DNA of 36,471 nucleotides from Candidatus Solincola sediminis. GTDB taxonomy: Bacteria > Actinomycetota > Geothermincolia > Geothermincolales > RBG-13-55-18. The DNA lies in NCBI GenBank assembly GCA_001767605.1, contig MELM01000012.1, positions 81,018-117,488 of the forward strand, read 5' to 3'. Under the pieces are notes generated by a model. It had not been told where the DNA came from and made no database searches. It worked only from the letters and a program-made list of their open reading frames with translations. Every line of letters begins with the position of its first letter. The first letter of the stretch is position 1. Position numbers and translations under genes: made by a program. Of the stretch, positions 18,398 through 27,479 are shown piece after piece.

Positions 18398-20824
18398 ATG
18401 AGAATACTTTTTAGGATTTTTCTGATACTGATCCTTTGTTTCGGCATAATGGCCGGCGGATTCTTCCTCTGGTTTTATTCAGGCTTCGGTCTACCCAATA
18501 TTGAAGATCTCGAAGCACACGTCATGGCCCAGACATCGAAGGTCGTGGCGGCGGACGGAACTCTGATTACCGAGCTCCACGGAGAGCAAAACCGCGAAAT
18601 GGTTTCACTGGGCGAGATCTGTCCCGACCTGCAGCATGCGGTTATCTCAATCGAAGACGAGCGCTTCTATCACCATGGAGGCGTCGATTGGGAGGGCATA
18701 ATACGAGCCTTTTGGACGAATGTCGTGCAAGGAAAGGTAGTGCAGGGAGCTTCCACCATCACCCAGCAATACATCAAGAACAACTTGACCAGTTCGGAGC
18801 GTACTTATTGGAGGAAGGTCGAAGAGGCGAGCCTTGCCAGCCAGATGGAGAGAAAGTATTCCAAGGATAAGATTCTAGAAATGTATCTCAACGACATCTA
18901 TTTAGGCCAGGGTTGCTATGGCGTCAAGAAGGCATCCGAAACCTTCTTTGGCAAGAAGCCCTCCGAGCTTACGCTTGATGAATCCGCACTCCTCGCCGCC
19001 ATTATCCGAATTCCCAATTACTACTCGCCGTACCTTTATCCGGACCGCGCGGTTCAACGCCGAAACGTGGTCTTGGATAAGATGCAGGAGTTGGATTATA
19101 TAACTGTGAACCAGGCGGAGGAGGCCAAGGCCAAACCCGTCCAGGTCAAGGAGATACCCGAGGTAGCACCAAGCCAGATGGCTCCATATTTCGTCGAGTA
19201 CGTTAAAAAATATCTCTATGGTGCCTTCGCCGCTGACCCCGCACTGCGCGCAAAGTTCGGTGACCTTTCTCCTGACGATATTATTTTCCGGGGCGGTCTG
19301 CGGGTTTATACGACACTCGATCCCAGACTGCAGCAGTTTGCCGAGGATGCGGTCAGATCCACACTGGACGAGCCGGGGGATCCCAGCGCCGCGCTCTGTG
19401 CAGTTGACCCGCGCAGTGGCGAAATAAAAGCCATGGTGGGAGGTAAGGACTATACAGAGCAGCAATACAACATAGCAGCCCAGGGAGGCCGCCAACCAGG
19501 TTCCGCCTTCAAAATATTCGTTTTGACAACCGCCATCAGCAACGGTATTTCTCCCTATAAGTACTATGACTCCTCGCCCACGACCCTTCAATTCCCGGAT
19601 GGAACGAAGTGGAAAGTCAGTAACGCCGAGGGCAGCAGCTACGGAGAGATAGACGTATATACCGCGACTGTTAGATCTGTAAATGTCGTATTCGCCCGCA
19701 TTATAAAAGATCTCGGTGCCCAGAAGGTGGCTTCGATGGCGCAGCAGATGGGCATTACAACCCCTATAGATCCCTATCCGTCCATCGCCCTGGGAGCCCT
19801 GACCAATGGCGTTAATCCTCTGGAAATAGCGAGTGCCTCAGGGACGCTTGCAAACGGTGGGATTTATGTGCCTCCTATTTGCGTGACAAAAGTAACCGAC
19901 GCGGAAGGTAACGTACTCATTGAAAACCAGCCGGCCGGCAAGCGTGTGGTCAGGGAAGACGTGGCCGCGGTTGTCAACTCGATCCTTGAGGACGTGGTTC
20001 GGCACGGCACCGGCCGTTCCGCCCGCATCGGACGTCCGCAGGCGGGAAAGACGGGAACTACGGACAATTACGCGGATGCATGGTTTGTAGGATACACGCC
20101 GGAGCTGTCGGCGGCCGTGTGGGTCGGCTATCCTCAGGGACTTGTTCCCATGCGAAGCGTACACGGGATTACCGTTTACGGAGGGACTTTCCCGGCCCAG
20201 ATATGGGCGAGATTCATGAAGAACGCCATGGCTAATATCCCGCCCAGTCAATTCCAGCAGGCGACCTTTGGTGAGGAGGAGGAAGACGACGGGGAATGGG
20301 TTTCCTCCAATATTTGCACGGAAACCGGCCTGCTCGCCACCCCATACTGCCCCAGCACCGAAACGCGGTACTTCCGGCCGGGTGACGAACCCACCGAGAA
20401 ATGCCAGATTCACAGCAAGGCCCGTAAGAACAATGTTCCTTCGATAATCGGGATGGAGGAATATGCGGCATCCGCGGCCATTCGGGCGGCCGGGCTTGTT
20501 TCCTCTGTCTCTTATGCTTACTCCAGCTCAGTCCCCGCCGGCCATGTAATAAGCCAGACGCCGATTGGCGGAACCACGGCCAGCCCCGGATCAACGGTAA
20601 TCATAACCGTGAGCACGGGGTCGCGGCCACAACAAGGCGTTCCGAATGTCATCGGAATGAGCGAGACTTCGGCCAAGCAGTCGTTGTCCAGCGCCGGTTT
20701 TACCTACCGGGTGGTCTACAGTCCGTCGGATCAAGCTGGTATCGGTAATGTGATAAGCCAATTTCCAGCAGGTGGGGTATCCGCAGCACCAGGTTCACAA
20801 GTGATAATAACCGTAGGTAAGTAG
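18398..20824 (+). CDS. Class A penicillin-binding protein (transglycosylase/transpeptidase) with two C-terminal PASTA domains
   Basis: 'ISIEDERFYHHGGVDWEGIIRA', 'GASTITQQYIKN', 'GGRQPGSAFKIFV' (SxxK), 'GKTGTTDNYADAWFVGY' (KTGT), PASTA repeats 'VPNVIGMSETSAKQSLSSAGF'. Confidence 0.95.
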   Translation: MRILFRIFLILILCFGIMAGGFFLWFYSGFGLPNIEDLEAHVMAQTSKVVAADGTLITELHGEQNREMVSLGEICPDLQHAVISIEDERFYHHGGVDWEGIIRAFWTNVVQGKVVQGASTITQQYIKNNLTSSERTYWRKVEEASLASQMERKYSKDKILEMYLNDIYLGQGCYGVKKASETFFGKKPSELTLDESALLAAIIRIPNYYSPYLYPDRAVQRRNVVLDKMQELDYITVNQAEEAKAKPVQVKEIPEVAPSQMAPYFVEYVKKYLYGAFAADPALRAKFGDLSPDDIIFRGGLRVYTTLDPRLQQFAEDAVRSTLDEPGDPSAALCAVDPRSGEIKAMVGGKDYTEQQYNIAAQGGRQPGSAFKIFVLTTAISNGISPYKYYDSSPTTLQFPDGTKWKVSNAEGSSYGEIDVYTATVRSVNVVFARIIKDLGAQKVASMAQQMGITTPIDPYPSIALGALTNGVNPLEIASASGTLANGGIYVPPICVTKVTDAEGNVLIENQPAGKRVVREDVAAVVNSILEDVVRHGTGRSARIGRPQAGKTGTTDNYADAWFVGYTPELSAAVWVGYPQGLVPMRSVHGITVYGGTFPAQIWARFMKNAMANIPPSQFQQATFGEEEEDDGEWVSSNICTETGLLATPYCPSTETRYFRPGDEPTEKCQIHSKARKNNVPSIIGMEEYAASAAIRAAGLVSSVSYAYSSSVPAGHVISQTPIGGTTASPGSTVIITVSTGSRPQQGVPNVIGMSETSAKQSLSSAGFTYRVVYSPSDQAGIGNVISQFPAGGVSAAPGSQVIITVGK

Positions 20825-20856
20825 GGGTCAACAAAGGGGACGGGTACGTTTGTTAA
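20824..20856. repeat. REP-like palindromic element AACAAA-ggggacgggtacg-TTTGTT
   Basis: ggggtcaacaaaggggacgggtacgtttgttaa immediately after the PBP stop. Confidence 0.55.
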
Positions 20857-20859
20857 GGG

Positions 20860-21972
20860 TTATTCGAGTAGCTGGCGAAACGCTCCATTGCGCCTCAGGT
20901 TTTCCAGGCAGGTATCTCTTATTGCATCTTCTCTAAGAGCGGGGTCCAGTTCGAGGGCCATTCGTAAATAGGCAATACATAGTTCTTTCTGCCCACGGAC
21001 GGCGCACAGGCAAGCCAGGTTGTAGTAAGGCCAGGAATAAGCTCCGTCAACCTCGATTGCCCTGTGAAACAAGTTCTCCGCTTCTAAAAACATCCCCCTT
21101 TCCATCAATGCGGCGCCCTTGTTGCTCAAAGCATATTTATTCTTCGGATTTATGTTGAGACATTTCTCGAGGTACTCGATCTCCATCTCCATATTGCCCA
21201 TGCAGCCCAGGGCATATCCCTTCTCAAGGTACGCATTGTCATTTTCCGGATCTATGCTTATTATGCGGTCGAAATAGGCTGCTGCCCTCTCGTATTCGCA
21301 ATTATCCAGGTGCAAAGATCCCAAGCTGGTAAGCGCCTCCACATTGTCCAGGTCGAGCATGAGGATCTCGGCATAGGCTTCCATTGCCTTGGCGTCATCG
21401 AGGAGCTCTTCATAGATCGCGGCCAGTTCGAAGAGGACGTCAACCAGTTTTTCCTTCTCCGCCTTGTAGAGGCTCACGGCGGTCTCCAGATTGGATATGG
21501 CATCCTCGAATCGACCCTCCCGGGCCAGCAGGCGGGCCTTATTGTAATAGGGATAGCCGAAATTGGGCTCAAGCTCCAATGCCTTTTCATAAATGGCCAG
21601 AGCCGCCTCCTCGTCTCCCAACTCCTGGTAAGCGATTCCCAATTCATTCAAGAGATCCACATTCTCCGGATCCCTCTCCAGGGCCTCGAGATAGCAGCGC
21701 ACCGCAGTCTGAAACTCGCCCCTTTCCATCATGACAAGCGCCAAACCGTCATAAGCCCTAGCATCCATATGGTTAAGGGACTTGACGCGCTGAAACCTCA
21801 GCAAAGCTTCGTCGAGGTCTCCTCTTTCGTAGAGTGCAATCCCGAGCTTATACTGCCCTTCGGCATCGTCGGGATAATCGTCAAGAAAACGGCGAAAGCG
21901 CTCAATTGCTTCGTCGATCCTATTCTCGGCCAGGAGACGCTCCCCCTGATCGAGAAGTTGGTACCCCTCGTT
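20860..21972 (-). CDS. TPR-repeat protein
   Basis: Long tandem TPR array ('AEGQYKLGIALYERGDLDEALLRFQRV...'). Start MNEGYQ preceded by GGAGGGCGAA. Confidence 0.88.
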   Translation of the reverse strand, partial: NEGYQLLDQGERLLAENRIDEAIERFRRFLDDYPDDAEGQYKLGIALYERGDLDEALLRFQRVKSLNHMDARAYDGLALVMMERGEFQTAVRCYLEALERDPENVDLLNELGIAYQELGDEEAALAIYEKALELEPNFGYPYYNKARLLAREGRFEDAISNLETAVSLYKAEKEKLVDVLFELAAIYEELLDDAKAMEAYAEILMLDLDNVEALTSLGSLHLDNCEYERAAAYFDRIISIDPENDNAYLEKGYALGCMGNMEMEIEYLEKCLNINPKNKYALSNKGAALMERGMFLEAENLFHRAIEVDGAYSWPYYNLACLCAVRGQKELCIAYLRMALELDPALREDAIRDTCLENLRRNGAFRQLLE

Positions 21973-22169
21973 CATTTCGCCCTCCATGAATAACCGGCAT
22001 CTCAATATAGGTTACACTTTTTCCCTTTACGCATAAAGGATTTATTAATCTTTTTCAAGCAAGACGAACAATATGCCGTCTTTCGGTTTGATCGAGGAGG
22101 CGGCTTTGTGATGTGCATCAGTGCGTTGGCCTTCCGTGCGGTTAGCATAAAACTTAGGAGGTGAGAGCA

Positions 22170-22676
22170 ATGGCACAAGAAGAGATAAAAACTGAGGGTG
22201 CGATCGGACCTGACGGAAAGAGGATTGAATTGCCTGAAAAAGCGAAGGTGCTGCATAAGCTCATCGGTGAGTGGAAGATGACTGCGGTGGGCCATATGGG
22301 AGACCAAGAAATGAAGGCGAACGGCGCCTGGTCGGTGTCTGCGACAGCGGGAGGATTCGGGACCACGGGTCGCCAAAGCATGTTGGACCCCGAGGGTAAC
22401 CCCGAATATCTGGCAACCGATCTCTGGGGTTATGATCCCGCATCCGATGAGTATCACTATTTCTATGTGGACAACTTCGCGGAAGCCCATGACCTTAGCG
22501 GTAGTTTAGTGCACCCCGATAAGATGGAGTTGGTCTACGAGGGCCGGCAGGATGGCAAAAAATACGTGGAGCTTGCGGAAGTAGATTTCGTCAACGACAA
22601 CGAGATCAGGGTCAGAAGCAGCGGAAAAGTCGATGATGAATTTGTATGGGATTTTGATGCTACTTTCGCAAAGTAA
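22170..22676 (+). CDS. DUF1579-like protein
   Basis: 'LHKLIGEWKMTAVGHM...GAWSVSATAGGFGTTGRQSM...ATDLWGYDPASDEYHYFYVDNFAEAHDLSG' pattern. AGGAGGTG SD. Confidence 0.6.
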   Translation: MAQEEIKTEGAIGPDGKRIELPEKAKVLHKLIGEWKMTAVGHMGDQEMKANGAWSVSATAGGFGTTGRQSMLDPEGNPEYLATDLWGYDPASDEYHYFYVDNFAEAHDLSGSLVHPDKMELVYEGRQDGKKYVELAEVDFVNDNEIRVRSSGKVDDEFVWDFDATFAK

Positions 22677-22697
22677 TATTTAGAGGCTTTAAGCGGA

Positions 22698-22732
22698 AGA
22701 ACCCCCTCCTGAAAGAAGGGGGTTCTTTCGTC
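22698..22732. terminator. Bidirectional rho-independent terminator between convergent genes
   Basis: gaagaACCCCCTcctgaaagaAGGGGGTtctttcg strong stem followed by a T-rich run. Confidence 0.8.
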
Positions 22733-22737
22733 TTGGG

Positions 22738-23718
22738 TTAAGATTTCGAGCGCCCTTTCTTGGCGGCAGTCCTAGGTACCCTGATAAGACCGGATGTGGC
22801 CATGACGCTCACCCCTCGCTGCTGCACCTGATCGAGGATCAGGTTCATGCCTATGGAGTCGGAGGAGATATGGCCGGCAATTATCACGTTCATTTTCTGC
22901 TTTTCGGCTTCCTCTTTATGCCCCTCGGAATAGTGCATCGCAACGATTGTTCCTACTCCGGCGGCCGCCAGTTTCTCCAGTACTTCCTTCGGGCCTTCCG
23001 TGCCGCCCGTCATATCAACCATAATTTTTCCGGCGCGATTATCTTTGCTGCCGCATATGACCGCCGGCCCCGCCTGCAGCCGCGCCGCCGCCTGGTACTC
23101 CGGGATATCGAGCAGCAGGTCCATGACTTCGCCAACCGCGCGCGGCTTCTTGGCGGCAAGATAATCGGTGAGGAAGGCGTTGACCTGATTGTCGGCAACA
23201 GTGTGCATGGTCATAAAAGGGATTCCCAGCAAGCGGGCGGCATCAAGAGCCCTCTCATGATTGCGTGGCAGCAGGGCTCGATATATCTCCTGCATTCTCT
23301 TACCTATCAATGCTTCAGCGACGTTTATGGGCACTCCAAAGTTGTTCCATTCGTCCGCCTGCAGCGCCATAACCTTATCCAAGTTGACCAGGGCTTTGCC
23401 CTCGGGATGGTGCGCAATTATCATGTCTATCTTTTCGCCCTTTTCGCGCAGGCGATCGGTTAGTATTACTTCGGGGACTTCCATGTCTATGCCCGCAATC
23501 ACCGACTTCACATTTGTGCCGGGATCGCCCACCAGAATGCGGGTATCGGCGAAAGGATTGGTAAGACTGTCGGTGTCGAAATATTGCTTTTCCTCTTCCG
23601 GCAGCTTTTCGTACTTCTTCTTATTCCCCGTCAGAATACGCTTTATTTCGGCCTTGCCGCGCGGGTCTTTCTCGATCCCCATTTTCACGGCCATCTGATA
23701 GATTTCCTCGATTTTCAA
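22738..23718 (-). CDS. Nif3-like (NGG1p-interacting factor 3 family) protein
   Basis: 'IDMIIAHHPEGKALVNLDKVM', 'MTMHTVADNQVNAFL', 'IVAMHYSEGHKEEA...NVIIAGHISSDSIGMN'. Confidence 0.75.
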   Translation of the reverse strand: MKIEEIYQMAVKMGIEKDPRGKAEIKRILTGNKKKYEKLPEEEKQYFDTDSLTNPFADTRILVGDPGTNVKSVIAGIDMEVPEVILTDRLREKGEKIDMIIAHHPEGKALVNLDKVMALQADEWNNFGVPINVAEALIGKRMQEIYRALLPRNHERALDAARLLGIPFMTMHTVADNQVNAFLTDYLAAKKPRAVGEVMDLLLDIPEYQAAARLQAGPAVICGSKDNRAGKIMVDMTGGTEGPKEVLEKLAAAGVGTIVAMHYSEGHKEEAEKQKMNVIIAGHISSDSIGMNLILDQVQQRGVSVMATSGLIRVPRTAAKKGRSKS

Positions 23719-23760
23719 ATCTGACCTCCTTGCCGTATCAGACCCCGGCGTTTTCTTATC

Positions 23761-24159
23761 TCACGAAGTGAATAGCGACTCCTGATCGAAATCGTCCGGA
23801 TCTTCCTCCCTCGAAAGCATGCGTCTTATCCTGCTCATGAGATCATCCATGTCCAGGCCGGTCTCCTTGCGAATACTCGCCCGCAGCATCGGGCTGACTC
23901 TTTCCATCTCATGCAGGACTCGCTCCATGAGGTCGAAGGCAACCGACGCTTCAACCTCCTGCAGAGACATGACCATATCCCTGAGTATTGTGCCCTCGGC
24001 TCTCGAAGCCACAACCGGATCGGGTCTTCCCTCCACGTAGACGAAGGTGCGCCTGGCCGGTCCCCTTTCCTCGTATATTGGTTCCAGGCCTACTATCTTG
24101 TCTGAGCGGTAATATTTACCATATCCTAAGGCCACAATTTCGTTACGCCTGACTTCCAT
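23761..24159 (-). CDS. Uncharacterised protein with weak RemA/DUF370-like N terminus
   Basis: 'EIVALGYGKYYRSDKIVGLEPIYEERGPARRTFVYVEGRPDPVVAS' weakly resembles the IGFGN..S.RIIAI..P..AP.KR pattern; acidic helical C-terminus. Confidence 0.4.
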   Translation of the reverse strand: MEVRRNEIVALGYGKYYRSDKIVGLEPIYEERGPARRTFVYVEGRPDPVVASRAEGTILRDMVMSLQEVEASVAFDLMERVLHEMERVSPMLRASIRKETGLDMDDLMSRIRRMLSREEDPDDFDQESLFTS

Positions 24160-24237
24160 GCGCCACCCCTTCCCTCATAAAGACTGCGGGCTGTCATCCA
24201 GGGCATTATTATATAGCTTTGGCGTTTCTCCATGAAT

Positions 24238-25974
24238 TCAGGCCTTCTTGCGGCCCGCCCAAAGCCATTCGAGTAATCCGTCGAGTCCCATGGTGTTCAG
24301 TACATCATCTATTTCGAGCCATGCCCTTCTCGCCATAGCGACGCCATAAAACATGAACTCCAGCTGATTGCTGCGATGCGAATCGGTGCCCAGTGAAACC
24401 TTTGCACCAAGGTCTCGCGCCTGCCGCAGGTTTTCATCTTTGAGATCGAGGCGGTCAGGGAAGGAATTTAGCTCGAGTGCGGTTCCTGTCTCGGCCGCTG
24501 CCCGCATAATAGCTCGCAGGTCGATATCATAAGGCGCCCTCTGCCCGATTAACCGGCCGGTGGGATGTCCTATTATCTTTACATCGGGATTGCGAATCGC
24601 CTTTATTATGCGTTTGGTTATCTTTTCACGAGGCTGGCGCAATCCACCATGAATCGAGGCTATGGTCACGTCGAGCAGGGAAAGAAGCTCCTCGTCATAA
24701 TCTACATCGCCATCGTTATCGATATTCAGTTCGCTTCCCGTCAGCAACACCACCGGGGAATCGCCCCGTGCATTCAGCTCCCTTATGGCATGAACCTGCT
24801 CAATCAGACGCTCCCTCTCCAGGCCCCCTGCGATTTTCAATTTCATGGCATGATCCGTTATCGCCAGGTAGCGGTAACCCCGCGCCTCCGCGGCCGCCCT
24901 CATGCCTTCCAGATCATCCCGGCCGTCACTCCAATCGCTATGTGAATGTAAGTCTCCCTTAATGTCAGCGAGTTCCAGCAATGCGGGAAGTCTATCCTCG
25001 ATTGCGGCCTCGATTTCACCTTGATTCTCGCGCATCTCGGGTTTGGGAAAGGCCATGTCCAGCGCGGCATACACGCCTGCCTCATCTTCAGCAGCAATAC
25101 ACCGGTTGTCCTTTACTGTGAAGACTCCATACTCGTTCACCTTTAGACCGGACTTCCTCGCGATTTCCCTCACCCTTATATTGTGAGCCTGAGACCCCGT
25201 GAAGTATTGCAGCGCAGCCCCGTACTGCTCCGGCTTAACAACGCGCAGGTCCACCTGCAGACCCGCGGCTGTCATGATCGAGCTCTTGGTATCACCCTTC
25301 GCAATCACTCGCCTGGTAATCGGTAGGGACAGGAAAGTTTCCATTACCAGCCGGCTATTCTCGCAGCCGACCAGCAGATCGATATCCCCGATGGTCTCCT
25401 TCATACGCCTCAAGCTCCCCGCAGGATTGATCAGCAGACCGGGCAAAGCTTCAGACATCAGGGAGCAGATATCTCGCTGTATCTCATAGGCTTTGTGCAG
25501 CAGCATACGCCCGGAGATGTTTTCGATATGATCGATTCCTTCGAGGATGTTCTGTTCCGCTTTTGGCCCCAGGCCGCGCAGTTCCGCTAACTTGCCTGTC
25601 TCAGCCGCCTCACGCAACTCGTCGATGTTCTGAACGCCGAGCTCTTCATAAATCAGCTTGGCCCGTTTGGGACCGAGATTGGGTACCTGCAGCAGACTAA
25701 TGAGAGCGATCGGGACCTCGGTCTTTAGCTCCTCCAGCTTGGAGATTGTACCTGTTTCCTTGAATTCCAGAATCTTCTTAGCGATGCCCTCGCCTATCCC
25801 CGGAAACTGCCTGAGCTCTTTTACGTTGTCCTTTTCGAATATTTCATCGCCGATGGCGCGGATCAGCTCAGCCGCTCTTTCGTACGCATTTACTTTGAAG
25901 CGAACCTCGCCCTTTATTTCCAAGAGCTCCGCCAGGTAGGTGAAGGCCTGTGCAAGTTCATCGATCTTATTCAT
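24238..25974 (-). CDS. polX: PolX-type DNA polymerase/3'-5' exonuclease with C-terminal PHP domain
   Basis: HhH motifs 'FPGIGEGIAKKILE', 'VPNLGPKRAKLIYEELG'; 'GSLRRMKETIGDIDLLVG'; PHP 'DLHSHSDWSDG', 'HGGLRQ', 'LGTDSHRSNQLEFM'. Confidence 0.93.
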   Translation of the reverse strand: MNKIDELAQAFTYLAELLEIKGEVRFKVNAYERAAELIRAIGDEIFEKDNVKELRQFPGIGEGIAKKILEFKETGTISKLEELKTEVPIALISLLQVPNLGPKRAKLIYEELGVQNIDELREAAETGKLAELRGLGPKAEQNILEGIDHIENISGRMLLHKAYEIQRDICSLMSEALPGLLINPAGSLRRMKETIGDIDLLVGCENSRLVMETFLSLPITRRVIAKGDTKSSIMTAAGLQVDLRVVKPEQYGAALQYFTGSQAHNIRVREIARKSGLKVNEYGVFTVKDNRCIAAEDEAGVYAALDMAFPKPEMRENQGEIEAAIEDRLPALLELADIKGDLHSHSDWSDGRDDLEGMRAAAEARGYRYLAITDHAMKLKIAGGLERERLIEQVHAIRELNARGDSPVVLLTGSELNIDNDGDVDYDEELLSLLDVTIASIHGGLRQPREKITKRIIKAIRNPDVKIIGHPTGRLIGQRAPYDIDLRAIMRAAAETGTALELNSFPDRLDLKDENLRQARDLGAKVSLGTDSHRSNQLEFMFYGVAMARRAWLEIDDVLNTMGLDGLLEWLWAGRKKA

Positions 25975-26042
25975 ACGGATAATATTACTAAATCCTGGCT
26001 CAGAATAAGTGAATAGTCGCTGCCATATGGCGAAGGATCATC

Positions 26043-26110
26043 CATGTTTATGTTTAGGCACGACCCCATGTTTAGGCCTGGCACCATGTTTATGTTTAGG
26101 CACGACCCCA
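26043..26110. repeat. REP-like element: 26-bp direct repeat CATGTTTATGTTTAGGCACGACCCCA x2
   Basis: Identical copies at 26043-26068 and 26085-26110, separated by tgtttaggcctggcac. Confidence 0.85.
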
Positions 26111-27478
26111 TTTGTTGAGGTATTGGCGAGCTTGGCTAAGGGCTTTTTCGACCCTGCCCGGTGCCGTTCCCCCCGGGAGGTCCCTCGCACGAATACAGGC
26201 GTCAATGGTTAGCAATTCCCTAAGGTCTTCATCGATACGTGGTTCCACCTCGCGGTAGTCCTCCAGAGGAAGTTCCTCCAGCTTCAAACCCTTATCGATG
26301 CACATCCGCACCAACCTGCCCGCCTTCTCATGCGCTTCAAGGAAAGGAAGCCCTTTTCGCACCAGGTAGTCGGCTAGATCGGTCGCGTTAGTGAAACCCT
26401 CACCTGCCGCGTCCTTTAATTTTCCGGCATCAAAAGTAGCGGAAGCAAGGGCACCGGCAAGCACCTGGATCATCGCGTCCAGATTGTCTATGGTATCGAA
26501 AATCGCTTCCTTGTCCTCCTGCAGATCGCGATTGTAGGCGAGCGGCAAGCCCTTGAGCATCATCAGCAGGGACATCAAATGCCCGGTGATTCTGCCGGTC
26601 TTGCCTCGTACCAACTCAGCGACATCGGGGTTCGCCTTCTGCGGCATCATGGATGAGCCGGTGGCATAGGCCTCGTCCAGGCGTATAAACCCGAATTCCG
26701 GATTCGACCAAAGAACGATCTCATCGCTGAGCCGGCTCAGGTGTATAGCCAGGATGGCCGCGCAATACAAGAAATCGCAGGCGAAGTCCCTTTCGGAAAC
26801 GGCGTCGATCGAGTTTGCCGTTATGCCCTTGAAACCCAACTCTTCGGCCAAAAGACCACGGTCAAGCGAAAAAGTGACTCCGGCAAGGGCTCCGCTGCCC
26901 AGAGGGCAGTAAGACATTCTCTGCTTAGCCTCCCCAAGCCGCTCCACGTCCCGCTTGAACATTTCGAAGAAAGCGAGAAAGTGATGGCTCAAAAGAACCG
27001 GTTGCGCCGGCTGCAAGTGGGTCAGCCCCGGCATCACCGCTCCCATATTGGCGTCGGCCTGATCGGCGAGTGCCCGCATGAGGCTCATCAGCGCTTGGCA
27101 TATTTGGCCGCAGGTATCCATGAGATACAGTTTCAAGTCAGCCGCCACCTGATCGTTCCGGGAGCGGCCCGCCCGAAGTTTGGCCCCCGTCTCGCCCAGG
27201 CGTTCGACCAGTACCCTTTCGACGGCCGTATGTATATCTTCATCGTCGGCGAAGGGAAATTTTCCCAGCTCGAATTCTTCTTTCATTCTCTTCAGGCCAT
27301 TGCCTATCAGCTCTCTCTCCTCAGCGCTGATGACTCCGCATTCTTCCAGCGCCAAGGCATGGGCTTCGCTTACCCGGAGGTCATATAGGGCGAGGCGCCG
27401 ATCGAATGACAGCGATGAGCTGAAGGTCTTCATTAAGGCATCGATGTCTTTTTCGAACCGTCCTCCCCAGAGTTTCAT
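26096..27478 (-). CDS. argH: Argininosuccinate lyase
   Basis: 'KLWGGRFEKDIDALM', 'LRAGRSRNDQVAADLKLY', 'GSSMMPQKANPDVAELVRGK'. Confidence 0.97.
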   Translation of the reverse strand: MKLWGGRFEKDIDALMKTFSSSLSFDRRLALYDLRVSEAHALALEECGVISAEERELIGNGLKRMKEEFELGKFPFADDEDIHTAVERVLVERLGETGAKLRAGRSRNDQVAADLKLYLMDTCGQICQALMSLMRALADQADANMGAVMPGLTHLQPAQPVLLSHHFLAFFEMFKRDVERLGEAKQRMSYCPLGSGALAGVTFSLDRGLLAEELGFKGITANSIDAVSERDFACDFLYCAAILAIHLSRLSDEIVLWSNPEFGFIRLDEAYATGSSMMPQKANPDVAELVRGKTGRITGHLMSLLMMLKGLPLAYNRDLQEDKEAIFDTIDNLDAMIQVLAGALASATFDAGKLKDAAGEGFTNATDLADYLVRKGLPFLEAHEKAGRLVRMCIDKGLKLEELPLEDYREVEPRIDEDLRELLTIDACIRARDLPGGTAPGRVEKALSQARQYLNKWGRA

Positions 27479-27479
27479 T

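Noticed and set aside
21310-21993. 227-aa + strand ORF
   Set aside because: Antisense to a TPR protein with consistent repeats.
26741-27388. 215-aa + strand ORF
   Set aside because: Antisense to argH.
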